The notes beneath the pieces were generated by a model. That model searched no databases. It saw only the letters and a list, made by a program, of their open reading frames with translations, and had not been told where the DNA came from. Source: Vreelandella subglaciescola (lineage in GTDB: Bacteria; Pseudomonadota; Gammaproteobacteria; Pseudomonadales; Halomonadaceae). Taken from it: DNA of 38,714 bases. Location: contig JAKDRW010000013.1 of assembly GCA_030454225.1 (NCBI GenBank), positions 1-38,714 on the forward strand, written 5' to 3'. This document shows, piece by piece, positions 7,146-15,698 of the stretch; position 1 is the first letter of the stretch, and the number at the start of each line of letters is the position of its first letter. Made by a program: the position numbers and the translations under genes.

Positions 7146-8294
7146 ATGCGCCTGTTGCACACCGCCGACTGGCATTTGGGCCGGTTGCTGCACAATCTTT
7201 CGCTGCTGGATGACCAGCGCCTTGCTCTCGATCAGCTGCTCGATATTGTTGACCGCGAGCAGGTCGACGCTGTGCTGATCGCCGGCGATATCTACGACCG
7301 CTCGGTACCGCCCGCCGCGGCCGTAGCGCTGCTCGACGACGTGCTACATGCACTGTGCGACACCCGCGGCCTGCCGGTGGTGATGATTTCCGGCAACCAC
7401 GACGGCGCCCGCCGGCTGGGCTTTGGCGCCCGCCAGCTGCGCCACTCCGGGCTGCATATCATCTCCGAACTGGACGCCGCCTTTACTCCGGTGACGCTTG
7501 CCGCCGGCGGCGTGGAGGTCGACGTGTTCGGCATCCCCTACGCCGACCCCGAGCACGTGCGCAGCCACTTCGGCGTTGACGTGCGCGACTTTGACGCCGC
7601 CCACCGTTACCTGCTTGAGCGCATTGATGCGCAGCGCGATCCCGCGCGCCACGCCGTGCTGATGAGCCACTGCTTTGTGGCCGGCGGCAGCGCGTCGGAC
7701 TCCGAGCGTCCGCTGACGCTGGGCGGCGCCGAAAGCGTGGCTTGGCAACCCATGCGGCACTTTGACTACGTCGCCCTTGGCCACCTGCACGGCCCTCAGT
7801 ATCGCGGCGAACAGCACATCCGCTACAGCGGCTCGCTGCTGAAATACAGCTTCTCCGAGGCCCGCCATAACAAGGGCGTGACGCTTTTGGACATTGACGC
7901 TAGCGGCGTGACGCATATTGCCCACGTGGCGCTGGCGCCTGAGCGCAACGTGCGCATCCTCGAAGGCGAGCTTGAGGCCGTTATCGCCGCGGCGACGGAT
8001 GATCCCGCCCCCGACGACTACCTGATGGTGCGCCTGACCGACCGCCACGCCATTCTCGACCCCATGGGCAAGCTGCGCGCGGTGTACCCCAACGTGCTGC
8101 ACCTGGAAAAGCCCGGCATGCTGGAGATTAGCGGCAATGCCCGGCTCGATCGCGAGCGGCCGAGAGTGAATGCGCTGGCCATGTTCAGCGATTTTTTCGC
8201 TCAGGTCAGCGGTGACAGGATGGACGAGGCGCAAGAGGCTGCGGTAACCGAGCTGATTGAAACGCTCAACCGCGACGAGGAGGGCGCCGAATGA
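7146..8294 (+). CDS. sbcD: Exonuclease subunit SbcD
   Basis: 382 residues. The metallophosphoesterase motifs appear in order: DWHLGR (residues 8-13), GDIYD (about 48), GNHDGARR (about 84), a SH pair near residue 175 and GHLHGPQ near 217, which hold the two manganese ions. SbcD is the nuclease half of the SbcCD (Mre11-Rad50-like) complex that cleaves hairpins and DNA ends in the cytoplasm. The stop overlaps the sbcC start as ATGA (8291-8294), indicating translational coupling and balanced production. The start at 7146 is preceded by a G-rich stretch that can serve as a ribosome site. Confidence 0.97.
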   Translation: MRLLHTADWHLGRLLHNLSLLDDQRLALDQLLDIVDREQVDAVLIAGDIYDRSVPPAAAVALLDDVLHALCDTRGLPVVMISGNHDGARRLGFGARQLRHSGLHIISELDAAFTPVTLAAGGVEVDVFGIPYADPEHVRSHFGVDVRDFDAAHRYLLERIDAQRDPARHAVLMSHCFVAGGSASDSERPLTLGGAESVAWQPMRHFDYVALGHLHGPQYRGEQHIRYSGSLLKYSFSEARHNKGVTLLDIDASGVTHIAHVALAPERNVRILEGELEAVIAAATDDPAPDDYLMVRLTDRHAILDPMGKLRAVYPNVLHLEKPGMLEISGNARLDRERPRVNALAMFSDFFAQVSGDRMDEAQEAAVTELIETLNRDEEGAE

Positions 8295-11200
8295 CTCCGC
8301 TTTCGCTGACCATGCAGGCCTTTGGCCCCTTTGCCGGCAGCCAGACGCTGGATTTTTCCGCGCTGGGGCAAAGCCCGCTGTTTTTGATCAACGGCCCCAC
8401 CGGCGCGGGCAAAAGCTCGATCCTTGACGCGCTGTGCTTCGCCCTTTACGGCCAGACCACGGGCAACGAGCGCGAACCCGCGCAGATGCGCTGCGACCAG
8501 GCCGCCGATGGCCTGCTCACCGAGGTCACGCTGGACTTTCGGCTGCGCGGTGTGGGCTATCGCATCCGCCGTGTGCCACAGCAGGAGCGCCCCAAAGCGC
8601 GCGGTGAAGGCACTACCACGCAAGCTACCGAAGCCCAGCTGTGGCGGCTAAACGCCGACGGCGAGGTCGACGAATGCCTGGTAGCGCGCAAGGTAAGCGA
8701 CGCTACGGCCGAGGTGCAGGCGCTGGTGGGGCTGGACGCGGCGCAGTTCCGCCAGGTGATGGTGCTGCCCCAGGGGCAGTTTCGCGAGCTGTTGCTGGCA
8801 GGCTCGGCCGAGCGCGAGAAGATTTTTGCGCAGTTGTTCCAAACCCAGCTGTTCTCTCGCATTGAACACCGTTTGAGCGAGCGCGCCAGGCGTATTGCCC
8901 GCGACGTAAGCGACCACTACCAGCGCGTGCAGGGGATTCTCGATGCCAACGAGGTGGCCAACGAGGCGGCGCTGGCTGAGGCGCTCGCCGCGGTGACGCC
9001 GCTTCGCGAGGCGGCCAATACCGCGCTGAAACACGCCCGCGGCGAACGCGAAGCCGCCGAGCACGCCGAGTACACCGGCCATGAGCAGCGGGCGCTGTTT
9101 GAGCAACAGCACAGGCTGGAGACCGCGCGCGGCGTCCATCTGCAGCGCGCAAAGCCGGTTGAGCAGGCCCGGGTGCGGCTCGCGGCGCACGCGCAGACCC
9201 AGTCGCTCGCGGCGCCATTTAACGCTCGGCGTCAGGCGCAGCAGGCTGCGCTAAGCGCCATCCAAACGCTCGAGCGCGATACCGCGGCGGCTAACCTGCG
9301 CCGTGAGGAAAACGCCCGGGCGCAGCAGGTGCTTGACACCGCGCGGGCGCGTCACGCCGGGCTGGCCGCGCTGCGCGAGTGGCACACTACGCTAGGTCAG
9401 GCGCTCGACCAGCGTCGCGCGCTAACCCAGTGCGAGCAGCGCAGTAAAGAGGCCGTCCAGGCGTGGCGCACGCTTCACCGCCAGTACGCCGCTGCCGAGG
9501 CGCAGCTGGCGACCATTCGCCAGCGGGGCGAAGTGCTGGGGGCCGCAGTTGAGACAGCGCAGCAAGAGCAGCAGAGGCTTGCCGGCAGCGCCGAGGCGCT
9601 TAACCACCTGAACGCTCTGCAGCGTCAGCGCGAGCTGCTGGCCGAGCACGACGACCGCCGCCCGGCGCTAGCTGAGTCGCTCAAGGCGGCTCACGCCGAC
9701 GTCGAACGCCGCACCCATGACGCCGTACGCGGCAAAACCTACGCCACCGAGCAGGCCATGCGCTGGCATCAGGGCCAGGCCGCCTGGCTTGCCGGCACGC
9801 TAGAGGATAACGCGCCCTGCCCGGTGTGCGGCGGCCTTGAGCACCCCGCGCCGGCGCGGGCCGATACCGCAGTGGTTACCCAAGAAACGGTTGAAAACGC
9901 CCGCAGCGTCTATGAAAAAGCGCTAAACGCCGAGCACCAAGCCCAACAGCAGGCGCAGCTCTTAAGTCAGCGGCTTGAACAGCACGCCGCCCAGCGGCGC
10001 GAGTACGCCAATGCGCTGGGTGACTGGGCCCGCCAGCCGCTGGAAACGCTGACCCGCGCGTGTCGCGATAAGCGCCTTGAGGCCGAGCGCCACGCCGCGC
10101 TCGTCGAGCAAGTTGCCGAGCAGCAAGAAACGCTGGCTGCGTTACGCAAGGACTGGAGCACCCAAGACGCGGCGCTCAAACACCAAGAGCCCGCGCTTCA
10201 AGAGGCTAAGCGTCAGCATCAACGCTTGGAGGACGAATGCGACCGGTTGCGCCAGGCGCTGCCCGGCGACCAGCCCACCCTTGAGGCGCTCAACGAACGG
10301 CTGGATAGCGTTGCCCGCGATATCACCCAGCGCGAACACGCCTGGCAGGCGGCGCAGGAGGGCGCGCAGCAGGGCGCTACCGAGCTGGCGCGCGCGGAGG
10401 CCGCACGGGACGGCGCGCAAAGGCAGGTGGAGGATGCGCAGGCGCTGGCCCAGCAGTCAGACGCCGACTGGCAGCGCGCGCTTGCGCACAGCGTTTTCGA
10501 CGCTGAGTCGGGGTTCTTGCACGCGCGGCTAGACGCCGCTGATAGCGAGCGGCTAAGCGCTGAGGTCGAAAGCTATCAGCGCGAGCTTACGCGGCTCGAC
10601 GGCCAGCTGGACGCGAGCCGCGCGCGCATTGACGGGCTGACGCCGCCGGATATGGACGCGCTGAACGCCAAGGCGCAGCAGGCGCGCCTGCAGGAAGCGC
10701 AGGCAAGCGAGGCGTGGGGCAAGCTCGATGCCCGCTTTACCCAGCTGGAAAAGACCCGGGAGCGTCTGGCCAGGGCGCATACAAAGTGCCAAGCGCTGGA
10801 AGCCGAGTACCGCGTCTGGGGCACGCTCAACGATGTGGCCAGCGGGAACAAAGGCCAGCGTGTCAGCCTGCAGCGGTTTGTGCTCGGCGTGCTGCTCGAC
10901 GACGTGCTGATACAGGCGTCGGCGCGGCTGGCGCGAATGAGCCACGGGCGCTATCAGCTGGTGCGCCGCGACGAGCCCACCGGCGGCAACAGCGCCTCGG
11001 GGCTCGAGCTCGACGTGGCCGATACCTACACCGGCAAAAACCGCTCGGTGGCCACGCTGTCCGGCGGCGAGTCGTTCATGGCGGCGCTGTCGCTGGCGCT
11101 GGGGCTTTCCGACGTGGTGCAGGCCTACGCCGGCGGCATTACGCTGGATACGTTATTTATCGACGAGGGCTTTGGCAGCCTCGACCAGGACGCGCTGGAT

Positions 11201-11350
11201 CAGGCCATCGCTACGCTCAGCGAGCTGCAGATGGGCGGGCGCATGATCGGGATCATTTCCCACGTCAGCGAGTTGAAAGAACAGATGCCGCTGCGGGTCG
11301 ACGTCAGCGCCGGCCGCCAAGGCAGCGCGGTAGCCATTCACGGCGTTTAA
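8291..11350 (+). CDS. sbcC: Exonuclease subunit SbcC, SMC-like ATPase
   Basis: 1019 residues, a normal length for SbcC. The N-terminal half-ATPase has Walker A GPTGAGKSS (about residues 35-43). Two long Gln-, Ala-, Glu- and Arg-rich coiled-coil arms flank the zinc hook CPVC at residues 510-513, where two SbcC monomers join. The C-terminal lobe carries the signature LSGGE (about residue 923) and the Walker B region LDTLFIDEGFGSLD. Partner of the overlapping sbcD product. The coiled-coil part is repetitive in CGC/GAG codons, which explains many long spurious frames on the opposite strand. Confidence 0.97.
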   Translation: MTPLSLTMQAFGPFAGSQTLDFSALGQSPLFLINGPTGAGKSSILDALCFALYGQTTGNEREPAQMRCDQAADGLLTEVTLDFRLRGVGYRIRRVPQQERPKARGEGTTTQATEAQLWRLNADGEVDECLVARKVSDATAEVQALVGLDAAQFRQVMVLPQGQFRELLLAGSAEREKIFAQLFQTQLFSRIEHRLSERARRIARDVSDHYQRVQGILDANEVANEAALAEALAAVTPLREAANTALKHARGEREAAEHAEYTGHEQRALFEQQHRLETARGVHLQRAKPVEQARVRLAAHAQTQSLAAPFNARRQAQQAALSAIQTLERDTAAANLRREENARAQQVLDTARARHAGLAALREWHTTLGQALDQRRALTQCEQRSKEAVQAWRTLHRQYAAAEAQLATIRQRGEVLGAAVETAQQEQQRLAGSAEALNHLNALQRQRELLAEHDDRRPALAESLKAAHADVERRTHDAVRGKTYATEQAMRWHQGQAAWLAGTLEDNAPCPVCGGLEHPAPARADTAVVTQETVENARSVYEKALNAEHQAQQQAQLLSQRLEQHAAQRREYANALGDWARQPLETLTRACRDKRLEAERHAALVEQVAEQQETLAALRKDWSTQDAALKHQEPALQEAKRQHQRLEDECDRLRQALPGDQPTLEALNERLDSVARDITQREHAWQAAQEGAQQGATELARAEAARDGAQRQVEDAQALAQQSDADWQRALAHSVFDAESGFLHARLDAADSERLSAEVESYQRELTRLDGQLDASRARIDGLTPPDMDALNAKAQQARLQEAQASEAWGKLDARFTQLEKTRERLARAHTKCQALEAEYRVWGTLNDVASGNKGQRVSLQRFVLGVLLDDVLIQASARLARMSHGRYQLVRRDEPTGGNSASGLELDVADTYTGKNRSVATLSGGESFMAALSLALGLSDVVQAYAGGITLDTLFIDEGFGSLDQDALDQAIATLSELQMGGRMIGIISHVSELKEQMPLRVDVSAGRQGSAVAIHGV

Positions 11351-11381
11351 CACGCGGCTAGTTAATTAACGGGTGAACTCA

Positions 11382-11867
11382 ATGGAAACGCTGAATTTGT
11401 GGCTGGCCACCGGCCTGGGGGTCGGGTTTATCCCCGTCGCGCCGGGCACCTTTGGCTCGCTCTGGGGCGCGGCGCTGGCATGGTGGCTGGGGGGTAAAAC
11501 GCCTGCGCGCCAGGCGACGGTAATTGTCGGGCTGGCGGTATTGGCCGTGCCGCTGTGCCACTGGGCGTCAGTGGCGTATTTTTCCGGCGGCGATGCGGGC
11601 AGCATCGTGCTGGATGAAATTGTCGCGTTTCCACTGGCACTTTTGGGGCTGTTAGCCCGCCGTGGGGTCCCGGCTGCGCGCCGCTGGCCTTGGCTGGCGC
11701 TGGCGTTTGCCATTTTTCGCGCCTTTGACGCGCTCAAGCTGCCGCCGGTCAGCTGGGCAGAAGCGCTACCCGGCGGGCTGGGTATCGTCGCCGACGATCT
11801 TGTCGCCGCCGCGCTTACGTGGGCCTGTATGGCGGCTTTGCTTCGCGCTCGGCGGCGCTACCGCTAG
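11382..11867 (+). CDS. pgpA: Phosphatidylglycerophosphatase A
   Basis: 161 residues from the ATG at 11382, which has GGGTGA five bases upstream; a GTG nine bases earlier is in frame but lacks a ribosome site. Family marks are GFIPVAPGTFGSL near the start, VLDEIVAFPLAL in the middle and FRAFDALKLPP, which correspond to the PgpA active-site region. It removes the phosphate from phosphatidylglycerophosphate in the inner membrane. It follows sbcC by 31 bp and may be cotranscribed. Its TAG overlaps the stop of the converging msrA gene within CTAG (11864-11867). Confidence 0.93.
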   Translation: METLNLWLATGLGVGFIPVAPGTFGSLWGAALAWWLGGKTPARQATVIVGLAVLAVPLCHWASVAYFSGGDAGSIVLDEIVAFPLALLGLLARRGVPAARRWPWLALAFAIFRAFDALKLPPVSWAEALPGGLGIVADDLVAAALTWACMAALLRARRRYR

Positions 11868-12478
11868 TGGCCGCCGGCCTCGTCACCCCAGACCTCTTCC
11901 AGGCGGTCATCGCGCCCGCAGCCAAAACGGTAAAATTTGTAGCGCAGCGGGTTTTTCTCGGCATAGTCCTGGTGGTAGTCCTCGGCGTCCCAAAAGGTGC
12001 TGGCGGGCACGATCTGGGTGGCGATGTGCTGATCAAAGCGCTCCTGCATCTCGGCTTTTGACGCCTCGGCCAGCTTGCGCTGGCGCTCGTTGGCGTAAAA
12101 AATCGCCGAGCGGTATTGATCGCCGGTATCGCAGAACTGGCGGTCTTCGGCGAAGGGGTCAACGTTGCGCCAGAAAATATCCAGCAGCTTGGCGTAGCCA
12201 ACGTCGTCGGCGCTATAGGTGACTTTCACCGCCTCGGCGTGGCCGGTGCCGCCTTGGGACACCGCTTCATAGCTGGGGTTTTCAAGCTCGCCGCCGGTAT
12301 AGCCCGCGGTGGTGTCGGTAACGCCCGGCTGGCGATCATAGGGCGGCTCCATGCACCAGAAGCAGCCGCCGGCAAAAATAGCCGTGCTGTCGCCGTCGGC
12401 GTAGGCCGGAGACGCCGCCAGACCGGCAGCGAGCGCGGCGGCAAACGGGAGCAGGCGAAAGTGGGGGGATAACATCAT
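11864..12478 (-). CDS. msrA: Peptide-methionine (S)-S-oxide reductase MsrA, exported
   Basis: 204 residues from the ATG at 12478, chosen because AAGGAG lies just upstream (12486-12491) and because it opens a typical signal peptide (hydrophobic PFAAALAAGLAA, then ASPAYA with cleavage near residue 27). An upstream in-frame start would bury that signal. The catalytic motif GCFWC (Cys39, Cys42) and the conserved GYTGG, GTGHAE and DQYRS stretches identify MsrA. It repairs oxidised methionine, here probably in the periplasm. Later cysteines (in RQFCDTG and FGCGRDD) could serve as resolving residues. Confidence 0.94.
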   Translation of the reverse strand: MMLSPHFRLLPFAAALAAGLAASPAYADGDSTAIFAGGCFWCMEPPYDRQPGVTDTTAGYTGGELENPSYEAVSQGGTGHAEAVKVTYSADDVGYAKLLDIFWRNVDPFAEDRQFCDTGDQYRSAIFYANERQRKLAEASKAEMQERFDQHIATQIVPASTFWDAEDYHQDYAEKNPLRYKFYRFGCGRDDRLEEVWGDEAGGH

Positions 12479-12783
12479 GGGCGCTCCTTGGGTGGCTGGG
12501 CTAAATCCCTCGCGCATCACGTCATTGGATGTGCGAATCATGTACTAGTTCAATGCTTTGTATCGTCTTCGTATATGGTTTGGCGTTATCAGATTATTTT
12601 ATGCTTTGTGTTGACGTGCGCTCGGGGAAAGGCGATGATGCTTCGCAGTTGGTTAGCAAGTCGAACGTTGTCAGCAGCATCAAAGCGCCTCGAGCGTTGA
12701 GTCTGGTGAAAGTTTCTTGTTCTACCCACTGCAATTCGGGTATTTCCCGGCTCCATATTTCGCTACATCGAGGATTTTCGATA
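12479..12783 (+). promoter_or_regulatory. Long leader region of the cold-shock gene
   Basis: About 300 bp with no credible gene. The cold-shock protein frame stays open upstream to 12529, but the extension has no similarity to the family. A weak promoter candidate is TTGACG at 12611-12616 with GATGAT at 12634-12639 (17-bp spacing), which would give a leader of about 140 bases, as in cspA-type genes whose long 5' leaders respond to temperature. The ribosome site is probably GAGG near 12769. The promoter call is weak. Confidence 0.4.
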
Positions 12784-12990
12784 ATGGCAACTGGTACCGT
12801 TAAGTGGTTTAACGACACTAAAGGCTTCGGCTTCATTTCTCCGGACGACAATGGCGACGACCTGTTCGCGCACTTCTCCGAAATTCAAGCTGACGGCTTC
12901 AAAACTCTGCAAGACGGCCAGAAGGTTTCCTTCGACGTTACGCAGGGCAAGAAAGGCCTTCAGGCTTCCAACATCAAGGCAGAAGACTAA
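12784..12990 (+). CDS. Cold-shock protein, CspA family
   Basis: 68 residues, the usual length. Both RNA-binding motifs are present: KGFGFI (RNP1, about residues 13-18) and DLFAHFS (RNP2-like, about 27-33), preceded by GTVKWFN. It is a single five-stranded cold-shock domain that binds single-stranded RNA and DNA and melts RNA structure. It is a single-gene unit with its own long leader and a strong terminator. Codon use is less GC-biased than in neighbouring genes (many AAA/GAC/TTC codons), as expected for a highly expressed gene. Confidence 0.96.
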   Translation: MATGTVKWFNDTKGFGFISPDDNGDDLFAHFSEIQADGFKTLQDGQKVSFDVTQGKKGLQASNIKAED

Positions 12991-13046
12991 GTTCTAAACG
13001 ACTTAGCTGCTATGATGTTGGCTGCTGACTAAACGTCAGCATGCTG

Positions 13047-13073
13047 AAAAACCCCGCTCCGGCGGGGTTTTTT
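13047..13073 (+). terminator. Strong rho-independent terminator after the cold-shock gene
   Basis: AAAAACCCCGC, a TCCG tetraloop and GCGGGGTTTTTT form an almost ideal terminator about 57 bp past the stop codon. A smaller stem (GCTGAC/GTCAGC, 13024-13040) precedes it and may protect the 3' end. Confidence 0.92.
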
Positions 13074-13114
13074 ATTGCCTGTATTTCTCATATTCTTTAA
13101 ATGAATTAATTTGG

Positions 13115-13136
13115 TTCTAAAAATAACTTTTTAGAA
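13115..13136. promoter_or_regulatory. AT-rich perfect dyad upstream of the SLC13 gene
   Basis: TTCTAAAAA and TTTTTAGAA (9-bp arms) flank TAAC, 50 bp before the SLC13 start. It lies in the most AT-rich stretch nearby, with TATAAA just after it at 13137-13142. It could be an operator within the promoter region. It is also possible that it is a hairpin in the RNA. Confidence 0.45.
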
Positions 13137-13186
13137 TATAAAAGCGACGGCACAATACCCCGACGGATAACCAAAGGGCGGGTGTG

Positions 13187-14956
13187 ATGTCGCTGGATGC
13201 TTGGACTGCCATTAGCGTAGTGCTGACGATTTTTCCGCTGATGGCGCTGTCGCGTCTGGGGCCGGATATCATTTTGCTGGGCGCGGTCATGCTGCTGCTG
13301 GTGCTGGGCGTACTCAGCCCGGAGGAAGCGCTGGGTGGCTTCTCCCACAGCGGGCTGTTTACCGTGGCGTGCATGTACGTGCTGGTGGCGGGTATCCGCG
13401 AAACCGGCGGCATCGACCTGCTGGTGCGCCACGTGCTGGGCCGACCCCGCAGCGAGCGCCGGGCGCTCTTGCGCCTGCTGGTGCCGGTCGCCACGCTGAG
13501 CGGCCTGTTGAACAACACCCCGATTGTGGCGGCCTATTTGCCCGCCGTGCTTAGCTGGAGCCGCCGTCTGGGGATGTCGCCCCGGCGCTTTTTGCTGCCG
13601 CTCAGTTTCGCCTCCATTCTGGGCGGGACCATTACGCTGTTCGGCACCAGCACTAACCTGGTGGTCTACGGCCTGCTGCGCGAACGCTATCCTGCGCTGG
13701 ATATGGGGCTTTTCGATCTGGCCTGGGTAGGCATTCCCGTCGCACTTGCCGGGCTCTTTTATTTGCTGACCGTGGCGCCGATGCTGCTGCCCCGCGGCGG
13801 CGGTGCGTCCCAGGCGTTTGCCAACCCCCGGGAATTCACCATCGAAATGGAGGTGGACGCCCGGGGGCCGCTGGCCGAGCGCACGGTAGTCGAGGCCGGC
13901 CTGCGCCATCTGCGCGAGCTGTTTCTGGTGGAGATCGAGCGCGCCGGCAATATCGTCAGCGTGGTAGGACCGGGGGAAGTGCTCAAGGGCGGGGATCGGC
14001 TGGTATTTGCCGGCACGCGCTCGGCCGCCGTCGAGCTGCAGCAAATTCGCGGGCTGCTGCCGTCGCGCGACCCGCACTCGAATCTGAAAACCGCCTTCAA
14101 GGAACGCCGCCTGGTCGAGGTTGTCGTCTCGCGGCAGTGCCAGTTTATCGGCCAGCGGATACGCGACGGGCGTTTTCGTACCCTGTATGGCGCGGTGGTG
14201 CTGGCCATTTGCCGCGGCGGCGAGCGGGTCACCGGCAATCTTGGGAGCGTACGGCTGCAGCCGGCGGATGTATTGCTGCTGGAAGTGCGCCCGCCGTTTC
14301 TGGCCCGCCATCGTCAGTCTCGGGAGTTTCTGTTGGTCAGCGAACTTGACGGCGCGGCGCGCCCGGCGCATGAAAAAGCGCCGCTGGCCTGGGGTATCCT
14401 GTTTGGCGTGGCCGGACTTGCCGCCTTTGGCATTACCAGCCTGCTCAACGCGGCCGTCACGGGGGCGGCGGCCGCGCTGTTAACCGGCTGCTGCTCGGTA
14501 GCTAGCGCCAAGCGCAGCCTGGATGTCCAGGTGCTGTTAACCATCGCGGCAGCGTTTGGTGTCGGCGCGGCGCTGACCGGTTCGGGCGCGGCCAAGACGC
14601 TTGCCGATGCGGTTATTTCGCTGTCGTCGGGTAGCCCCTGGCTGCTGCTGTTTTGCGTATACCTGACGGTGGCGCTGCTGACCGAAGTAGTCACCAACAA
14701 CGCCGCGGCGGTGATCATGTTTCCCGTGGCCATGTCGGCGGCGGAAAGCCTGGGGGTTAGCCCCATGCCGTTTGTGGTGGCGCTGATGTTTGCCGCGTCG
14801 ACCAGTTTTTTAACGCCGCTTGGCTATCAGACCAACCTGATGGTTTACGGCCCCGGCGGCTATCAGCTGCGCGATTTTTTACGCGTGGGCAGCGGGCTCA
14901 ACCTGCTGACCGCGGCGATTGCGCTGACGTTGATACCGCTGATCTGGCCGTTCTAG
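13187..14956 (+). CDS. SLC13 family permease with two RCK_C (TrkA-C) domains
   Basis: 589 residues. Membrane segments at about residues 5-200 and 400-589 carry the SLC13/DASS substrate- and sodium-site motifs: LLNNTPIVAAYLP and FGTSTNLVVYG in the first half, TEVVTNNAAAVIMFP and TPLGYQTNLMVYGPGGY in the second. The central soluble part (about 205-375) holds two TrkA-C-like domains (GDRLVFAGT, PADVLLLEV). Relatives move sulfate, dicarboxylates or other anions with sodium; the substrate cannot be read here. ATG 13187 and GTG 13184 are both possible starts behind AAAGGG. No neighbour shares its strand closely. Confidence 0.92.
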   Translation: MSLDAWTAISVVLTIFPLMALSRLGPDIILLGAVMLLLVLGVLSPEEALGGFSHSGLFTVACMYVLVAGIRETGGIDLLVRHVLGRPRSERRALLRLLVPVATLSGLLNNTPIVAAYLPAVLSWSRRLGMSPRRFLLPLSFASILGGTITLFGTSTNLVVYGLLRERYPALDMGLFDLAWVGIPVALAGLFYLLTVAPMLLPRGGGASQAFANPREFTIEMEVDARGPLAERTVVEAGLRHLRELFLVEIERAGNIVSVVGPGEVLKGGDRLVFAGTRSAAVELQQIRGLLPSRDPHSNLKTAFKERRLVEVVVSRQCQFIGQRIRDGRFRTLYGAVVLAICRGGERVTGNLGSVRLQPADVLLLEVRPPFLARHRQSREFLLVSELDGAARPAHEKAPLAWGILFGVAGLAAFGITSLLNAAVTGAAAALLTGCCSVASAKRSLDVQVLLTIAAAFGVGAALTGSGAAKTLADAVISLSSGSPWLLLFCVYLTVALLTEVVTNNAAAVIMFPVAMSAAESLGVSPMPFVVALMFAASTSFLTPLGYQTNLMVYGPGGYQLRDFLRVGSGLNLLTAAIALTLIPLIWPF

Positions 14957-15029
14957 CCGGCATTCTTCTCGCCGCGCTCGGTGCTTTGCGCTAGGGTAGC
15001 GGATAACGTTCAAGGTAAGGAAAACTGCA

Positions 15030-15695
15030 ATGACCCACCCCAGCGAGCTGATTATCGAGCCGTCTTCCGGCAAGCCGGCCAACGCCTGCGTGTTTATTCT
15101 TCACGGACTCGGCGCTGACGGCCACGACTTCGAGCCGCTGGTGCCCCAGCTTGATTTGCCCGACGGCGCGGAGGTGCGTTTTATCATGCCCCACGCGCCG
15201 TCGCTTGCGGTCACGGTCAATAACGGCATGACGATGCCGGCCTGGTACGACATTTTATCCGTGGATTTAGGCCGCAAGGTAGATACCGCGCAGCTGTCGC
15301 GCTCGGCTCGGCGTATCCAGCGGCTGATTCAGACGCAGATCGACCAGGGCATTGATAGCCGGCGGATCATTATCGCGGGGTTTTCCCAGGGCGGAGCGGT
15401 GGCCTATCAGGCGACGCTGACGTTTGATCAGCCGCTTGCCGGGCTGTTGGCCATGTCAACTTACCTGGCCAACCCGGAGGCGCTAGTGCTTGCCGAGGCT
15501 AACCGCGCGCTGCCTATCGAAGCGCACCACGGTACCGCCGACCCGGTCGTGCCTGAAAACCTCGGGTATCAGGGCGTTGAGGCTCTTCGCAGGGCGGGCT
15601 GTACGGTGGAGTTCCGGCGCTACGAAATGGCGCACGCGCTGTGCCCCGCGCAAATTGATGACATTAGCCGTTTTCTCGATGCGCGGCTGGGCTGA
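15030..15695 (+). CDS. Alpha/beta-hydrolase, phospholipase/carboxylesterase family
   Basis: 221 residues, no signal peptide, so cytoplasmic. It has the family's HGLGADGHDF oxyanion-hole region (about residues 25-34), nucleophile elbow GFSQGG (Ser near residue 115), catalytic Asp in HGTADPVVP (near 170) and His in MAHALCP (near 203). These broad-specificity carboxylesterases hydrolyse short acyl esters or lysophospholipids; the natural substrate is unknown. AAGGTAAGGAAA provides the ribosome site. The downstream BrkB-type gene begins 3 bp after its stop, so the two form an operon. Confidence 0.92.
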   Translation: MTHPSELIIEPSSGKPANACVFILHGLGADGHDFEPLVPQLDLPDGAEVRFIMPHAPSLAVTVNNGMTMPAWYDILSVDLGRKVDTAQLSRSARRIQRLIQTQIDQGIDSRRIIIAGFSQGGAVAYQATLTFDQPLAGLLAMSTYLANPEALVLAEANRALPIEAHHGTADPVVPENLGYQGVEALRRAGCTVEFRRYEMAHALCPAQIDDISRFLDARLG

Positions 15696-15698
15696 CCC

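Noticed and set aside
11361-11370. 10-bp palindrome GTTAATTAAC between sbcC and pgpA
   Set aside because: Too short to support a function; it overlaps the likely ribosome-site region by chance.
12529-12783. In-frame N-terminal extension of the cold-shock protein
   Set aside because: The extension has no family similarity, and the standard 68-residue protein starts at 12784. The stretch is better read as a leader.
13106-14371. 421-codon open frame antisense to the SLC13 gene
   Set aside because: Gln-, Arg- and His-rich composition is typical of antisense frames in GC-rich DNA, and the plus strand encodes a recognisable permease.
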